Positions 13,722 through 26,330 of a stretch of 64,000 nt of DNA are shown here, one piece after another. Origin of the DNA: Chrysopilus asiliformis (Eukaryota; Arthropoda; Insecta; Diptera; Rhagionidae); the NCBI GenBank assembly GCA_964034945.1, contig OZ035960.1, positions 11,350,457 through 11,414,456 of the forward strand, in the 5' to 3' direction. The notes beneath the pieces are model-generated. The model saw nothing but the letters and a program-made list of their open reading frames with translations, was not told the DNA's origin and searched no databases. The position numbers and the translations under genes were made by a program. The number at the start of each line of letters is the position of its first letter. Position 1 is the stretch's first letter.

Positions 13722-13985
13722 TATAGCTTTTGTTATGTTTGATTCAGATGAGTTCCTTAGATCAAGACTTTTTTTCATTTTTTAAAAGGATTCTTACAAA
13801 AAAAATTTGCCTAAATATTGATACCATAGTTCACATATGTGTTAAGTAACAGTTTTGGAGTAATTCAAGCTAAGTGACAATTATGAAGTTTTTAATGTAT
13901 ACTACCGAATGCAGAGTTGAGGTAAGTGAAACACGATACAAAGTTTCAAATGCGTTTATCTTAAAATAAACAAATTTTCACTTAA

Positions 13986-14629
13986 CCCTTTCATACATTT
14001 TTCTATGGAATTAATTTTCACAATTTTTGGTATCCGAGGGTTTTTGGGGTCGCTGATTACGAATCTGAAGTCAAAACTTCAAAATTCAAAATGGCGGATC
14101 CAATATGGCGGTCAAAAAAAAATAAAATTCATTAGATTACGCTGAAAACTAGTATGTAATTTTATCTTTTTTGACCGCCATATTGGATCCGCCAATTTGA
14201 ATTTTGAAGTTTTGACTTCAGATCCGTAATTAGCGATCCCAAAAACCCCCGCGTACCACTCAGCGTAATCTAATGAATTTTATCTTTTTTGACCGCCATA
14301 TTGGATCCGCCATTTTGAATTTCGGACTTCAGATTCATAACCAGCGACCCCAAAAACCTTTATAAAGCTGATTACCGATTTTTTAACTGTAATAGATTTG
14401 CCACAGTTACATTTAATCTGCAAAATAGCTACTTTTTTGCTCTTTATTTATTTATAAAATGCAGTAATTATAAATAAAAAGTGCATATTACTTTTTTTCA
14501 TAACAATTGATGTCCTAGGATACTTACGAAATAAATTTAGTCAATATAAGTGCATGAAATATATGTTATAATATTAAAAAACTGAATTAGAAAAGGTGTT
14601 GTTGTACAACAACACTATGCAACAAAGGG
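13986..14629. mobile_element. Possible TTAA-flanked element with inner inverted repeats
   Basis: TTAACCCTTTC at 13982 and AAAGGGTTAA at 14624-14633. Inside, GACCGCCATATTGGATCCGC occurs in both orientations (14100-14330). Ends match over few bases, so weak. Confidence 0.35.
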
Positions 14630-16841
14630 TTAACACATTTGTGAGCTATGGTAACGATATGTAAAAATTCTTTTAGAAAATATTTTAGAAATTCTCAAAT
14701 TCGTCTATTTTCATACAGGACATGTTTTAATTCTTATGCAACAAAAGGATTTATCGATTGTCGCAAAGTGGAAATCGGAAAAATCCCTATAATGCTCTTA
14801 GGACTATTTCAATTCTTTTCGACTCGTTTGTTACAGTTCCTGCATCAACAGTTCCATATGTGTGTATTGGTTTGAAAGGATAAAACGATTTATTTTCTTG
14901 TTTGTTTATTTGATTACTCACTTTTGAGAAGTCTATTGTGATTTCGGAGTTTCCATCCATTTGGAAAGTGAATACGTGCAAATGGATCTGTTGCTATTTT
15001 CGTTTAGATTATATTAAATAATTTACTGCATTTATGAAACTCGAACACGGCAAATACATTTTATATTACGGGAATGAACTCATTGGACGATGACAGCGAT
15101 CCAATTTTATGGTGACCAATATTTTCTCCTTGAATGGACCCATAAACACTTTGAACCATGTGACGTTCCCAATGTCGTTACAAGTTGGCTATTAATGTGC
15201 TTATCTTTTGGGTCTGAGGGAAGGACTTAATAGACAATTTTGTAGCATCTGAAAAAAAAGAAGAACAGATGAACATGAAAAGGGACAACTCACTCTCTCT
15301 TATATGGAAAATCTGTACGTACGATTCGATACGATACTCATGGAAGTTTTACTATTAAGTCGTTACTGATGAAACTTTGGGTGTAGTATATATAGTATAA
15401 CTGGTTGCTTTTTCGGTTTTCGATTTTCGGTTCGGTTTTGGTTTGGTTTTCTGCTAGTAAAACCAGATGTCGCATAAAATCGCTACCCAGATTGCTTATT
15501 TGGGTAACATTTTATTCGATATCTGATTAGACCGAACAAATATTTCGCGCCAGGATTAATTTATGATGATATTAAAGTTTACAATCAGAATTGGACTTTA
15601 ATCATTGAATTTTGGTAGATAAATATTCAAAAATTAAGAAAAAAAATGTAAGTTGTTTCAAATAATATTCACTCTAAGACATACCATTGATTTATTTGTT
15701 TATTTCACCCCATTTAGATTTTAAAAGTCTTCAATTACATACAATTGGTCTGCACTGCACACTACTCGTCCATTTTTCAGTATGTTTGACGTACTCGTAG
15801 ATGTCGAAGCATATTTACTTAGTTTGCGAAAAACATTTTCTAAATTTTCCACTGGACGAATGCCAAAACTATTTTCTGTTTAGCAATATACAGAAAATTC
15901 AACTGATATTTTGTATTGAATTGACCGTTTAGTTGGGATTATCACGATATAAACGAGATTTGGTCTAGTCGATTTAACTATTCGGTCAGCATGCCAAATT
16001 GGATTATTTTCCAATAATAGTGTCAGGGATGCCCACAATATTGGGCGAACTAAAATATACGTAATTTTACAATAGTTTAAGCGAATTGATTTAACTTTTT
16101 CAGCAAATTTTTTGTTAAATTTCTACAAAAAATGACTTTGGGTGAACTATAGATAATTAAGTTTGACATCTATCCGAAAGGAATTCAGGAAAAAACCGGC
16201 TGTGAAAAGAGTTTTCCGTGGAATTTTCTGAAATTTTTCTCTCCCGTAGAGACTTTTAGGGGATTTTTTTTACAATGTTTTTTGTGAAAAGCATTTTGTA
16301 TTTATAGTAGGTAGGGAGTTATGAAATTTTGAAAAAGTTGGGTTTAGAAAAATCTTGATAAAAAGTTCTCTCACAGAAATCAAAAAAAACCTTGATCGGC
16401 AGAAAACAATAAAAATCCAAAATAATTCGTCTGCCTCTCTCCACAACTACAAAGCATTTTTTATTATTTTTTTTTCCTTCGATCATTTGTGCATTTCTGT
16501 GGAATGACGAAAATCAGGCAACGAACTCTTATTATCTTGTGTCCGTCATTCACCTTATTGCATACTCCCTGTATCACCTGCGTCTCGTCTAACGCTAGTG
16601 AGTGCGAATTCGTTCGCCATAACCCAATAAACCCTGGGAAGAACATTCTTCTAGAAGTCAAAGCGCGAATCTTCCAAGCGAAACGATGAAAATGAGGAAA
16701 TTGTGTTTTCTTCGCCAGGGATTCTTCGCTAAGAACATCCAGTACTGTGCCGATATGTTTTGTGCTCTTTTAGTCTGGCAGAATGGCTTGGTCTGGCAAT
16801 TGTAGTTTTGCTAATTTCTATATAGACTAAAAACATTGAAT
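14630..16841. other. No gene seen
   Basis: Short chance frames only; 15410-15470 is a TTCGGTTTTGG-rich low-complexity stretch. Confidence 0.6.
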
Positions 16842-17405
16842 TTAACACGTTGGCTACCATGTGAGTCACCGGTGTACACACACTATTGTCATTACCGTCA
16901 GTTTCTCAAGTTCCATGGTTGAGTGCAGTCGCTCGTGCGGTACAAAGGGGTTTTTTTTGTCCGTTATATTTTATTCGATTCGTTCGTTTTTGTCTGTATT
17001 GATCTTGTGTTCACTGGTGACTCACAAAGTACAGAAATGATTTTTGCGTTTTTTCCCAGCGGAGTAGGCGTTTTTTTGGCTGGTAGCCAAAACCACTTTT
17101 TATTCCCAAAGAAATCCCATTGGCAAACGTATTGGAAGGCGAAGAATTTTCTATCCGCACACCTTTTATTAGGGAATTTTCTATATTTTAGCGTGTTTTT
17201 ATTTAATCTTTGTAAAAATCAGCCAAAAATTCGCCGTGTATGTCAAGTCCTTAACCGAGAGGCGAATTTGATGGGCGAATTCTGTGCAGACCAAAAATAT
17301 TACTTTGTGAAGGACCATAAAAATTTAAATTTTAACCGCGGAAATAATTTTTACTCGAAGAACATGAAAACGGGTCGTTACCATCATAAAATGCTGCTAT
17401 GTTAA
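16842..17405 (+). pseudogene. Possible decayed piggyBac-like end plus a 160-residue frame
   Basis: TTAACACGTTGGCTACC at 16842 looks like one end of the TTAA elements in this window, but no matching second end is found. A frame 16923-17405 ends with RRVCQVLNRE and FCADQKYYFVKD, which loosely recalls the cysteine-rich tail of piggyBac transposases with several cysteines lost. Low confidence; could be chance. Confidence 0.2.
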
Positions 17406-18195
17406 TGGAGTTTTTTCATGAGAGCTAATTAGGACGATGGACATAATTTTGTGTACAAACAGTCTTCTCGGTCAATTCAATCTACTCTTTTAACGGACAG
17501 CGTTTGTTTGTCAAAGGGGTGAAAATTGTAGTGAATAAAATCCTTATGGTAAATATCTACACTACCCACATGTAGTTTTATATATTTATAAGCGTTCGAA
17601 AACGTAGGTTTTTTCATATATAAATAAAAGAGTCCTGGGGTGTATTTTTGTCCCAAATTTTTCGTTCAGTAAAATTTAATGTTATTAAAAAAAAAAATAA
17701 TAAAAGAAAATATAGTGGAAAACAAAAACAAACATCGGAAAATATAACCCACGAGTCATTTTCGCACATCTGCATATGTTAATGCTTACTAGAATACACA
17801 GAGTATGTGCGCCTAAATATATAAAAAAGATACAATAGAAATATAGATAGTATTCGTATTTTGGATCGTAGCCAAAATATTTGGATGCCAAAATAATTCA
17901 GATGGCTTTTGTGGATACTAGCACTCACTATTTTGAATTCAGGACCAGGCTGTGAACATTTTTGGAAAAAAAAAAAACAATCCAAGTGGCGGATGAGGTG
18001 CTTTTATGAGATTTTGGGAATGACATGGAGACACTGAAATCTCATATAAGGAGTGAAAATTTTTACTAATACAATTCCAGTGTTTGTTCAACTAACATTT
18101 GCGTATACGCTCACATATTATTCGTCTGCAATACTACTTTTTATATAACTAACCTTTTTTTCCCTGCATCAGTTTGATTTTTATGTTTTGACAAG
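17406..18195. other. No gene seen
   Basis: AT-rich DNA with several A and T runs. No supported feature. Confidence 0.6.
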
Positions 18196-18792
18196 TAGGG
18201 TAGAGCGGACTCCATTGGCCACCCATTTTTTTCCTAAACTTGCAATCGGAAAAATTCCAAAAAATATATAATTATCACCTGACATCTTTGAAAGTCGGTA
18301 CAAAGTTTCACAGTTGTGTGCAAACTCTTGCCGTGTGTAGGTGGGTTAAAGTGTTTTTTCTATGCCACGCTAAATATTTTGGGTGTAAGTTATTCTATTT
18401 TTTATTGCTTTATATAATTTTTTTACTAGTTTTTCTTTATTATATTCAAAAACTAATTTCAATTAAGTCATGCACGGACATCCTCATAATATTGTCTGAA
18501 ATGGATCTCGTACTGATCGAAAAGTTTGTATCTGCCCTGGTTCTCGAGTCGGTCTCCGTCATGACTACAATACTTTCTCTGTATAGCAGAGGAAAGTAAA
18601 AATATTTAATATTTCACATAAAGAAGTACATTTTCCTCAAAACTCTACATTTTCCAATAAATATAGAGCGTAATATCAGGAAGTACAAAGAGTGCAATAT
18701 ATTTTTAGGTTCCTAATGTCGCTTTAAAAGTGTAGTGCAAACTGAATGCATTTTTTTATACTCTATATAAGAATCATATATAAATATATTAG

Positions 18793-19157
18793 ACTAGCTT
18801 GCATACCCGTCGATGCCGGGTTAAGTTTTTTGTCTAACGAAGAAAACCGGAAAGAACTTAAAAACTTTTAAATGGGTCTATGTTGGGGCTGGACCCCCGA
18901 CGAACATCTATGCCAAATTTCAGGCCAGTAGTTTCCCCGCGAAAGAGTAACATAGAGGGAAAACTATTACTTTACCGCCTTCCCTTACCCCCCCCCCCCA
19001 CCCCTCGCGCTTCTTTTCCGTATGCCTATGTTGGAACCAGAACTACCACAGACGCTCATGCCAAATTTCAAGTCAATCGGTTCAACCGTTTTTGCGTGAA
19101 AGAGGAACAGATAGACAGACAGACAGACACCAACTCATTTCTATATATTAGTATGAT
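18793..19157 (+). repeat. GTCY-type repeat, ACTAGCTTGCATACCCGTC family
   Basis: Starts ACTAGCTTGCATACCCGTC, ends CAGACAGACAGACACCAACT then TTAGTATGAT. The inside holds two tandem versions of a motif containing CCAAATTTCAGGCC / GCCAAATTTCAAGTC. Same family as 42041 and 55855. Confidence 0.7.
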
Positions 19158-19194
19158 TTAGGATACCATTTGTAACTCAGCGAACCTATCGTTG

Positions 19195-19590
19195 GACACA
19201 AAATGAACTACACCAGAGTATTTGGGATGACAAAAGATTTTGATTTCCGCATGTCCGTCAGTCCGTCTGTTCGTCTATGAACACCATAACTTTCGAAAGG
19301 ATTGAGTTAAAGACTTGAAATTTTGTATAGTTGTGTTTCTATGAAATAACAAGGTTATGTTCTTGAACGGGTGAAATCGGACCATTTGGTCCCTCTCCCG
19401 TACAAATGAAACAGTTTTTTGAGATTTTCTCGAAAACGGTGAGTCGTATTGAAAAATCTATAAAGGCAAAAAGTGTTTAGAATAAGATTTTGCTTAGCAC
19501 ATCCATACATCAAAATCTGGATCTCCAATACGAATGGATTAAAAATTCATGTTCTCATATAGTATTTGACGATTGGTCCTTGGCAATCGT
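19195..19590 (+). repeat. GTCY-type repeat, GGACACAAAATGAACTACACC family
   Basis: Begins with GTTGGACACAAAATGAACTA, then a short CCGT/CTGT run, then CTTTCGAAAGGATTGAGTTA. Related copies at 1776, 6935, 9150 and 62240. Confidence 0.6.
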
Positions 19591-20620
19591 AGTAGCTCTC
19601 CTTATGCATTTGGTTCGTTTTTCGAACAAAATTTTTATTTTTGTTATATGTTTACACTGATTTACTTTGTCTTCAATATGGTCAATGTATCCCACCCCAT
19701 GGCCACAGGTAGTTCACCCCTTGCGAACTTTGGCCAAGTTGGGCAAGTCCATTAAAATCATTAATTAAAACAAAAACTAAACTCAAATAAGGGAAACTAA
19801 AAGCGACATATTTCGGGCAATTAATCAAAGTTAATTTATAGAAATTTCGAGATCAAAATATATTTCAACAAATGTTTTAGAGTGATTTAGGCAAAAAAGT
19901 GGCCATTGGGGCCCCATCTACCCTATATACATATAGTCCTGCCATATACAAAACAGGCGAGTTTTTAATTTTCGGTGCGGATTTCCACATTTCACAATGG
20001 CTTTTTTTTCACTGATTTAAGTTATTTCTGTTTTGTTACCAGCGAAAGGCTTTTCCAAATATTGAAGGAATACAATCTACACTTGTATTCCTTCCGTTGG
20101 ATTTGTTCCGGAGTATAACAAAAGTGATGTAATCCGGATGGAAACAAAGTTGAAAGTTGTTCCGTTTATTCTGCCATGGGCTTTCAAATCTACATGGGTG
20201 TCTAAATTATTTTTGTACAAGTTTATTTAATATACACTTGAAATGGCGATCACATTTAATTTTTTTTTCAGTGATTTTTAAACCTATTGTAAATATTTAA
20301 CTGAACCTATTTTGTTTAATTGTCTGACTATTTTAAAACACAGATTTTTACGTGCTAAAAAATTCTATAAATTGATATTATTGTTGAACATGTAAACTTT
20401 AGTGACAATAAGTGATTTTCTAAAAAAAAAGCAGAATTCACATTGAAATTCAAAAGTGTCAATAGTATGATTTTTCTCATTTTAAACCGGATTTTTTATT
20501 CGTTTGGATAAACACTATATTAAATATATATAAAATATTTTATTTGTTTGGCATTGATTTGAAACAATTCTTATGCTAGAACAATTTGCTGAAAAAAATC
20601 CCAAATAGCACTAAAAAGCA

Positions 20621-21080
20621 CAGGCACATGAGGTTTGTTCTTTGCGACCTAAAAGTGAAGCAATTTACGCGATTGGGCTTAAGGATTTAGACCTATAATT
20701 TATATAAACGTACAAGAAGCGTATAGCATCTTAAGCAGCCGTGACGTATTTATTCACACATTTCGTCAACATGCAAATCGCGGTGATAACAATTTCTGTC
20801 GCGGGCACATCACCGTTGTGCGAATGGGACACCCATAGTGGGGAATCCTTTTCAGTGGTTTGCCACATTCCAACTACGACACAGGAACGTAATTCTGACG
20901 CTGCCATTTCACAAGAAAAGACAACAAAATTAGCTGCTTCAAGCATTATGCGAGCGTAACCTTACAAAAATCACGGGCACATGAGGTTTCATTCTTTGCG
21001 ACCCAAAAATGTTGCAATTTTCGCGATAGGGCCCTAAGATTTTTAGACCTATTATTCATATTCGCGTACAACAAGCGTAA
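20621..21080 (+). repeat. Two direct repeats of about 110 bp flanking a foldback
   Basis: GCACATGAGGTTTGTTCTTT at 20624 and GGCACATGAGGTTTCATTCT at 20972 begin two related stretches that both end near AAGCGTA. Between them AGCATCTTAAGCAGC and GCTGCTTCAAGCATTATGC form inverse ends. Confidence 0.5.
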
Positions 21081-21109
21081 GAATATGATGAGAACGACAC
21101 ACTGATTAA

Positions 21110-21364
21110 CACTAGATTGCCCAAGGAAGTCAAGCAGTCAAAATGACTGCTTTTGGCAATATAGGTATAACACATATATATATACCGGAAATGAAGGAGG
21201 GGGGAGGGAACTACAATTATTATTCATAAACGCATAAACGCATTTATATGTTATGTACAAAAAGTCACAAACTTCTAACAAATTGTGTCATTAGGTATAT
21301 ACATAATTGTTTTTCTGATTGAAATTAAAAAGCAGTCAAAATGACTTGCTTGGGCAATCTAGTG
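21110..21364. mobile_element. piggyBac-like MITE (TTAA-flanked)
   Basis: TTAA at 21106-21109 and 21365-21368; ends CACTAGATTGCCCAAG and inverse. AGCAGTCAAAATGACT is present near both ends. Confidence 0.75.
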
Positions 21365-21688
21365 TTAATAATGTGTCTTCCAAACCACAATAGCTTTAAT
21401 GAGGAAATTGGTGATTGACGGGTCGACTTTGGGTCAATATTCGCTTCATGAAAATTCCATTATAAAATAATAAATACTCCACAAAAAGGTTCCATTAATT
21501 TATCGTTTTTTCTTGTTGATGTAACCGCGACAAAAATTGTTTTTCGCTGCGATTTGCATGGTGACAAAATAGTTCGATAAATACAACGCGGCTGCTTGAA
21601 TGCTATTTGGGTTGGCCATAGCAATCATTTTCCAAGATTTTTTATTCAATTTTCCAAAAAAAAAGAGTATGCGAGCGGTTGTCTTGTA

Positions 21689-22251
21689 TCGGGTCTTTCA
21701 ACAAGGACATAACAATTTTGTATTTAAATAAAATACAGAATAATTGAGATATCGGGCTGAAATTTATTCCAGGTGTAGTGGCCATGTTGCATTTAAGTAT
21801 GAAATTCGATGTCGCTCATATGGCCACCGCGAGCACGTTTGCTGATTGATTCTTTGGATTGATTCTTTTTTCCACCACTATTCCACACATATTGGCCGGA
21901 ACTTTGGCAATTTCGCGTTCGATATTGTTCCTGAGCTCCTCTAACGTTGTTGGCTTGTTGGCATAAACCAACGACTTAACATAACCCCATAAAAAGAAAT
22001 CCAACGGCGTCAAATCGCATGAGCGAGGTGGCCATTCGACCGGACCATTTCTCGAGATTACACGATTACCGAACTTTTCCTTCAATAGATCAATTGTTTG
22101 ACCAGCTGTGTCGCATTGCTCGTTCGTGAACTTCACCATGATAAAAATGTAAACCTTGACTGATGTTTTAGCATTGCCAGATCATAAAAAAAGTTTTAGG
22201 GTGCGTTTTTATTAAAATACAAAATTTTTATGTCCTTATTGAAAGACCCTT
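21689..22251 (-). mobile_element. Mariner-like element, internal-deletion derivative
   Basis: Terminal inverted repeats (GGGTCTTTCAACAAGGACAT on the left, GGGTCTTTCAATAAGGACAT on the right) of about 35 bp, flanked by TA on both sides (21687-21688, 22252-22253). At about 563 bp it is less than half of a usual mariner (about 1.3 kb). The remaining minus-strand frame (22139-21816) fuses the transposase N-terminus to its C-terminal third. Confidence 0.85.
21816..22139 (-). pseudogene. Truncated mariner-like transposase (107 residues, N-terminus fused to C-terminal third)
   Basis: The frame starts MVKFTNEQ, which looks like a transposase start codon region, then jumps to HTA-type sequence written here as CDTAGQTIDLL, followed by WPPRSCDLTPLDFFLWGYVKS with the last catalytic Asp of the DDE triad. 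The DNA-binding helix-turn-helix region and the first two catalytic Asp residues are missing, so it cannot catalyse transposition. The short frame itself is unbroken. It could simply be neutral debris or, speculatively, make a small protein. Confidence 0.8.
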
Positions 22252-22682
22252 TATCTTTTGAAGTCTTCAACTGAGAACGTTGGTTTTAGCCATGTTGGCA
22301 TCCGAAATTTTCCTTCCCCCTGATCTCCTCTCCTGCTATTTTGTAAACCAACTTAACGAATTTGTATTGGTTTTCACAATTGAATAAAAGAATATTTGCG
22401 ACCATATGTAACCCCTCCGCAATATAAACGAAAGAGTTTTTCACAAGAAATCTTAAGAATGAATATATTTAGCTTTGGATAAAAAATGATAATTTTTTTT
22501 ATAGATAAACCAATAGAGCAGTATCAGCATAAACATTAGAAGAATCGATTACTGTTAAAGATGTACAAATATAAAATATATATTCGACCGATCAAGGATA
22601 AACTAGTTTCGTACTAGAATAATAAAAATTTTATATTGGCATTAATTTTTTAAAAGATCGAAAGTTATGAAATCATAAAAGC

Positions 22683-22703
22683 TATAAATACATGCGAAAT
22701 CGT
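22683..22703 (+). promoter_or_regulatory. TATA box and downstream block of JHBP gene 1
   Basis: TATAAATA at 22683-22690 is followed by ATGCGAAATCGTCTCAGA, a diverged form of the block seen after the TATA box of genes 2-4. It lies 85 bp upstream of the ATG. Confidence 0.6.
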
Positions 22704-22767
22704 CTCAGAATTTCTTTTTGATTTCGTTATTCGTAACTAAAAGTTTATTTTTTTTAAATATCCGAAA

Positions 22768-24714
22768 ATGGAATTAAAATACTTTTTTGTTTTTGTTCTA
22801 CTGATACGGTATTCAGCAGCTGAAAAACTACGTATGTTCAAATAAAGAAATAAAAACGATGATTGTGTAAATACTTAATTGTTTTTTTTAAATTTAAAGC
22901 TAGTGATATTTCATTGTGCAAAGCGGGCGATGGACAGTGTATTGCACAAATATCAACGCAAATAATTCGTAATTATTCTGAACATGGACGCCCGGATATG
23001 GCTATTCCCACACTTGATCCGTTCAAAATTGATAAAATTGTATTGTTGCGACAAGATCAAGGACTCTTGGATTTTAAATGGGTGCTTAGTGATCTGGATA
23101 TTAGAGGTTTAAGGAATATCAATTTCATTAATATGGTGTAAGTAACAGAAAAAATTTAAATTTGTTGTGATATTTTGTCCATGAAATGTCTGATGGTACA
23201 TTATGATGTTTCGAACTTAACTATTCTGCCTGTTTCCCCATAGCTCCCAACTAACTGATTCTTCCAAAATAATACAATACTTTACCATATCCCCCTTTTC
23301 CCCAACTCCCATATCCCCCTTTTCCACAATTCCCCTTTTCCACTAGATTTTTGTACGGAAAAATAATTTTAAACCAATTTTCGTGCAACTGATTTGTTAT
23401 AAACACTTCTTTTTAGGCACTCTAGACCAAATACAATATTATATTGTACCACTTATGCCCTTTGAATGGATTATATGGCACTCCACGGCTTTTGTTTGTA
23501 TTATAGTGTATAAGGAATAAAATTAACCCCAGATATTAATTTCAAAATACTGCCAGCCTGGCAACTCGTTGCTGGGTGAGGGCAGCCCGCTGTCGTGGTT
23601 GCAAGGGAGATAAAGCGTCTGCACTCGCAAATAAGTAGCCAAACCGGCAGCAGGCCATAAGCTTTTCCTGTCTTGCCGCGAGGGGGCACGGCAGCGGGTT
23701 CGCCGATATAAATGGCAGATTGAAATTAATTGTGCTAATATTAAAGAAAAGAGTATAGTAATAAGTGTATTTGTTGCGTCTAAGACCTAACCTACCCCAT
23801 TTGAACAAAACGGTTTTTCGGTGTTTTAATAACCGGTTTTTTGGACCTGGTTAAACCGGCCCGGTTAAAACCGAAGTCTTAAAAACCGATTTAACCGAAA
23901 ACCGGTTTTTTTTTCAAAAATTTGACATCCCTAGTCTGTAGGTCTGTCAGTTTGCCGGTCTGTGTATCTGTTGGTTTGTTGGTCTGTCAATCTGTTGGTC
24001 TGTCTGTTTGCCGGTCTGGCCGTTTTACGTATCTTGTGTTGAGCTAGCGACTTGAAGTTTTTTGTAAATGAGTTTTACGAAAATTTAGTTTTCTATCAAC
24101 TTCTGGAAAACTAACATTACTTATAACAGATAATTATATTTTTTTGGGTTTATCTCAAAAACAATTACATGTTTCAAAACTTTTTTATTTCATAAAAATT
24201 AAAGGGGTTTCCAAAAAGATCCTGCCACCAGTAAATTTGAGGTGATATCCAGAATTCCTAAACTTACAATGAAAGGAAAATATAATGCAACTGGAAGGGT
24301 TCTTATCCTGGTAATTGAAGGAGACGGTGATTTTGAAATTGAAGCAACCGATGTACAATTCGACGCTAAATTCAAGCCAAGTATTCACATGAAGAATGGA
24401 CAAAAGTATCTGGGTATCGATCAATTAAAAATATTTTTGCTACCAGACAAGTAAGTGCAAGAAATTATCCAATTACCAACTCAATTTTCACATTTTTTTT
24501 TACTTTTTCTAGAGTATCAATAAAACTAACAAATTTGTTCCATGGCAATAAATTACTTGGTGAGAATTTTAATTTATTCTTGAATGAGAATTGGCGCGAA
24601 GTTTGGCAGGAATATTCACCAGTTATTTATGAGGCTTACGTTAATGTTTTTAGAAGTGTATCACGTGGATTTTTTGAAAAATTTTCATATGACGATTTCT
24701 ATTTGCCAGATTAA
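22768..24714 (+). CDS. JHBP/takeout family gene 1 (secreted hydrophobic-ligand carrier), 4 exons
   Basis: Exons 22768-22831, 22900-23137, 24205-24450 and 24513-24714 join into one open frame of 249 residues. Introns are GT/AG with phases 1, 2, 2. Residues 1-18 form a hydrophobic signal peptide ending SAA, then EKLPSDI. Cys28 and Cys35 (C-x6-C) are the N-terminal disulfide pair of the takeout family; GRPDM, FxKDP, NATGR, GDGDFEI and FLNENWREVW follow in family order, and the protein ends YDDFYLPD. Established for the family: secreted alpha/beta-wrap proteins of about 240-250 residues binding juvenile hormone or other lipids, with roles in feeding, clock output and olfaction. Asn128 (NAT) is a possible N-glycosylation site. 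The ATG is the first one after the TATA box and is followed directly by the signal peptide. Intron 2 (about 1.07 kb) carries a GTCY-type repeat. Family is certain; ligand unknown. Confidence 0.95.
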
Positions 24715-24913
24715 AAAGTTTTTAAATATTAAAAAAAGTTTGAGTTTTGCTAATTCAATTATTGTTTGTTAGTTAAAAAAAAATTTAAAACTTTAAAAGT
24801 TAAAATTGTTGTTATGTACCAAATGAAGTACTAGATGAGGTAGAAGGTTTGTTCTGACACGACTTTTATCCATCACGTCCCAAAATGAGAAAAATTTCAC
24901 TCCTCAGAAACTA

Positions 24914-25185
24914 CACTCAGAAAAATGGAGGCTAACTCGACGACCTACATACGGCGTAATTGGCCTCGGGTAGGCGCGCTTTCGCCTGCATGTGGGCAAG
25001 TAAAACTGGGTTGACCTGTGGTCGGAGAAATTCTGAAATTAAGCCACCAGCAGGTGAAGTAGGGCATTGGGAGCTGCACGAGTTGACCTTAGATAGGTTA
25101 ACTCTGACCGCTAGCTGGCTTACAGAAACCTCTGTAAGGTCAGAGTTAACCTGACAAAAAGTTGACCTGGACATTTTTCTGAGTG
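24914..25185 (+). mobile_element. CACTCAG MITE, copy 1 (rearranged inside)
   Basis: Inverted ends CACTCAGAAAAATG / CATTTTTCTGAGTG flanked by TA on both sides, 272 bp. It shares its left 170 bp with copy 3 (50259). Inside, the stretch that differs is replaced by an inverted copy of GGTTAACTCTGACCGCTAGC, making an extra hairpin. It lies 200 bp downstream of JHBP gene 1. Confidence 0.85.
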
Positions 25186-25489
25186 TAATTATTATCCACA
25201 TAAATGGAAAGGCCTTTGCGCGGCCCACTGCACAGGGAAAGTGTTCAATCTAGATATATAAATTATTAATATAAATTTAAAAAAAAATAAAATAGATAAA
25301 AATGAAAAAAATAAAATAGACATAAAATACATAATTTAAAAGTTGTGAATCAACAACGCAGCAATGAAAAGGGGGAAATATGTCTTTTAAATTTATCACT
25401 ATAATCTCACAATTGCTGTAAAAAAATCAAACATTTATAGAGATTATCGCGTAATTTTAAATAAATGGATTTTTTTTTTTCAGGCGCAG

Positions 25490-25800
25490 CCTGAAATATA
25501 GCCGTTTATATAATAGAATGTTCATATAATCGCGAGTCTACTATACAACAAAAAATGCGCCGCAGGAATACTTGTAGAAAGAAACATTCTACTATCCGCT
25601 GGCGGTTTTTTTCTTCAAGAAAAATGCACTAAAAGAAGAAATATTTGAGAAAACTGCGAGTTTTAGGTCAAATGTTTTAGTCATTAATAAACTACAACAC
25701 TAGATTGGATAATCCAGGAGTAAAATTCAGTTTCCGGGACAACATACCTAAATCCGAGACTGTCTCAGCCATTCCGACACATATGTAAATTTGTAAGAAC
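25490..25800. repeat. GCGCCGCAG-containing repeat
   Basis: GCGCCGCAGGAATACTTG and TTTCCGGGACAACATACCTA recur at 63235-63425 (CGCCGCAGACG, TTTCCGGGACAACATGCCTA). Fragments with GCGCCGCAG also occur at 4272 and 4335. Confidence 0.5.
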
Positions 25801-25979
25801 TTCTTACATATGCATTAAGACAAAGATTTATTCATTTCTCACACTTGAAATGAATGCTATTCGATCAAATCGATATTTTTTTTCGTTTCTGCGCTGAAAA
25901 CGAGTTCCAAATATATTTTAATTTTTTGTTTTTGCTGTATTCTTTGATCCAATTTATCAACTTCTTCGGTGTACCATTA

Positions 25980-26330
25980 GTGCATTAAAGTGCGTCACAA
26001 AATTAATTTTTTGTGGTCGCAGCAGTGCCAAAAAACCTGGTCAACTGGTTAACCAGGTGAGCAAAAAAAGAGATAGAAGATTTTTTTTATTTCACTAAGC
26101 AGAGTTAATTTGTTGTCACGATTTGGACTTCCTTGAACCTTAAATGTACTTTTGGAATATACAAAAATCTACTGAAAGGAATTAAATTTAATTTTTTTAA
26201 AAATTTTTTTTTTTGCGTTGCTTTATTTACAGAGAAGAAGAAGAAGAAGGAAAGCGAGTGTCTCGTTAACATTAGGCAGTGATTCACAATCTTCTTTTTT
26301 CTGGTGACCTCCTTTTTCAAACTTTTGAGC
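25980..26330. repeat. Repeat shared with 36355-36580
   Basis: GCGTCACAAAATTAATTTTT, CCTGGTCAACTGGTTA and CACTAAGCAGAGT recur at 36366-36495 in the same order. Each lies upstream of a JHBP gene (2 and 4). Confidence 0.45.

Larger units (their letters stand above)
12545..13742 (-). repeat. GTCY-type repeat (AACAAAAGCTATAATTGCC family), twice interrupted
   Basis: Minus-strand copy of the family also at 8591, 33244 and 34651. It is interrupted by a TTAA element (12576-13049) and a foldback (13501-13721). A short CCGTCCGTTCGTCTG run is at 13150-13185. Confidence 0.65.
18196..19925. mobile_element. 1.7-kb inverted-repeat element with several nested repeats
   Basis: TAGGGTAGAGCGGACTCC at the left is matched by the inverse of GGGGCCCCATCTACCCTA at the right, imperfect 25-bp ends. 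It contains copies of three other repeat families (18460-18600, 18793-19157, 19195-19590) and no gene. Confidence 0.5.
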
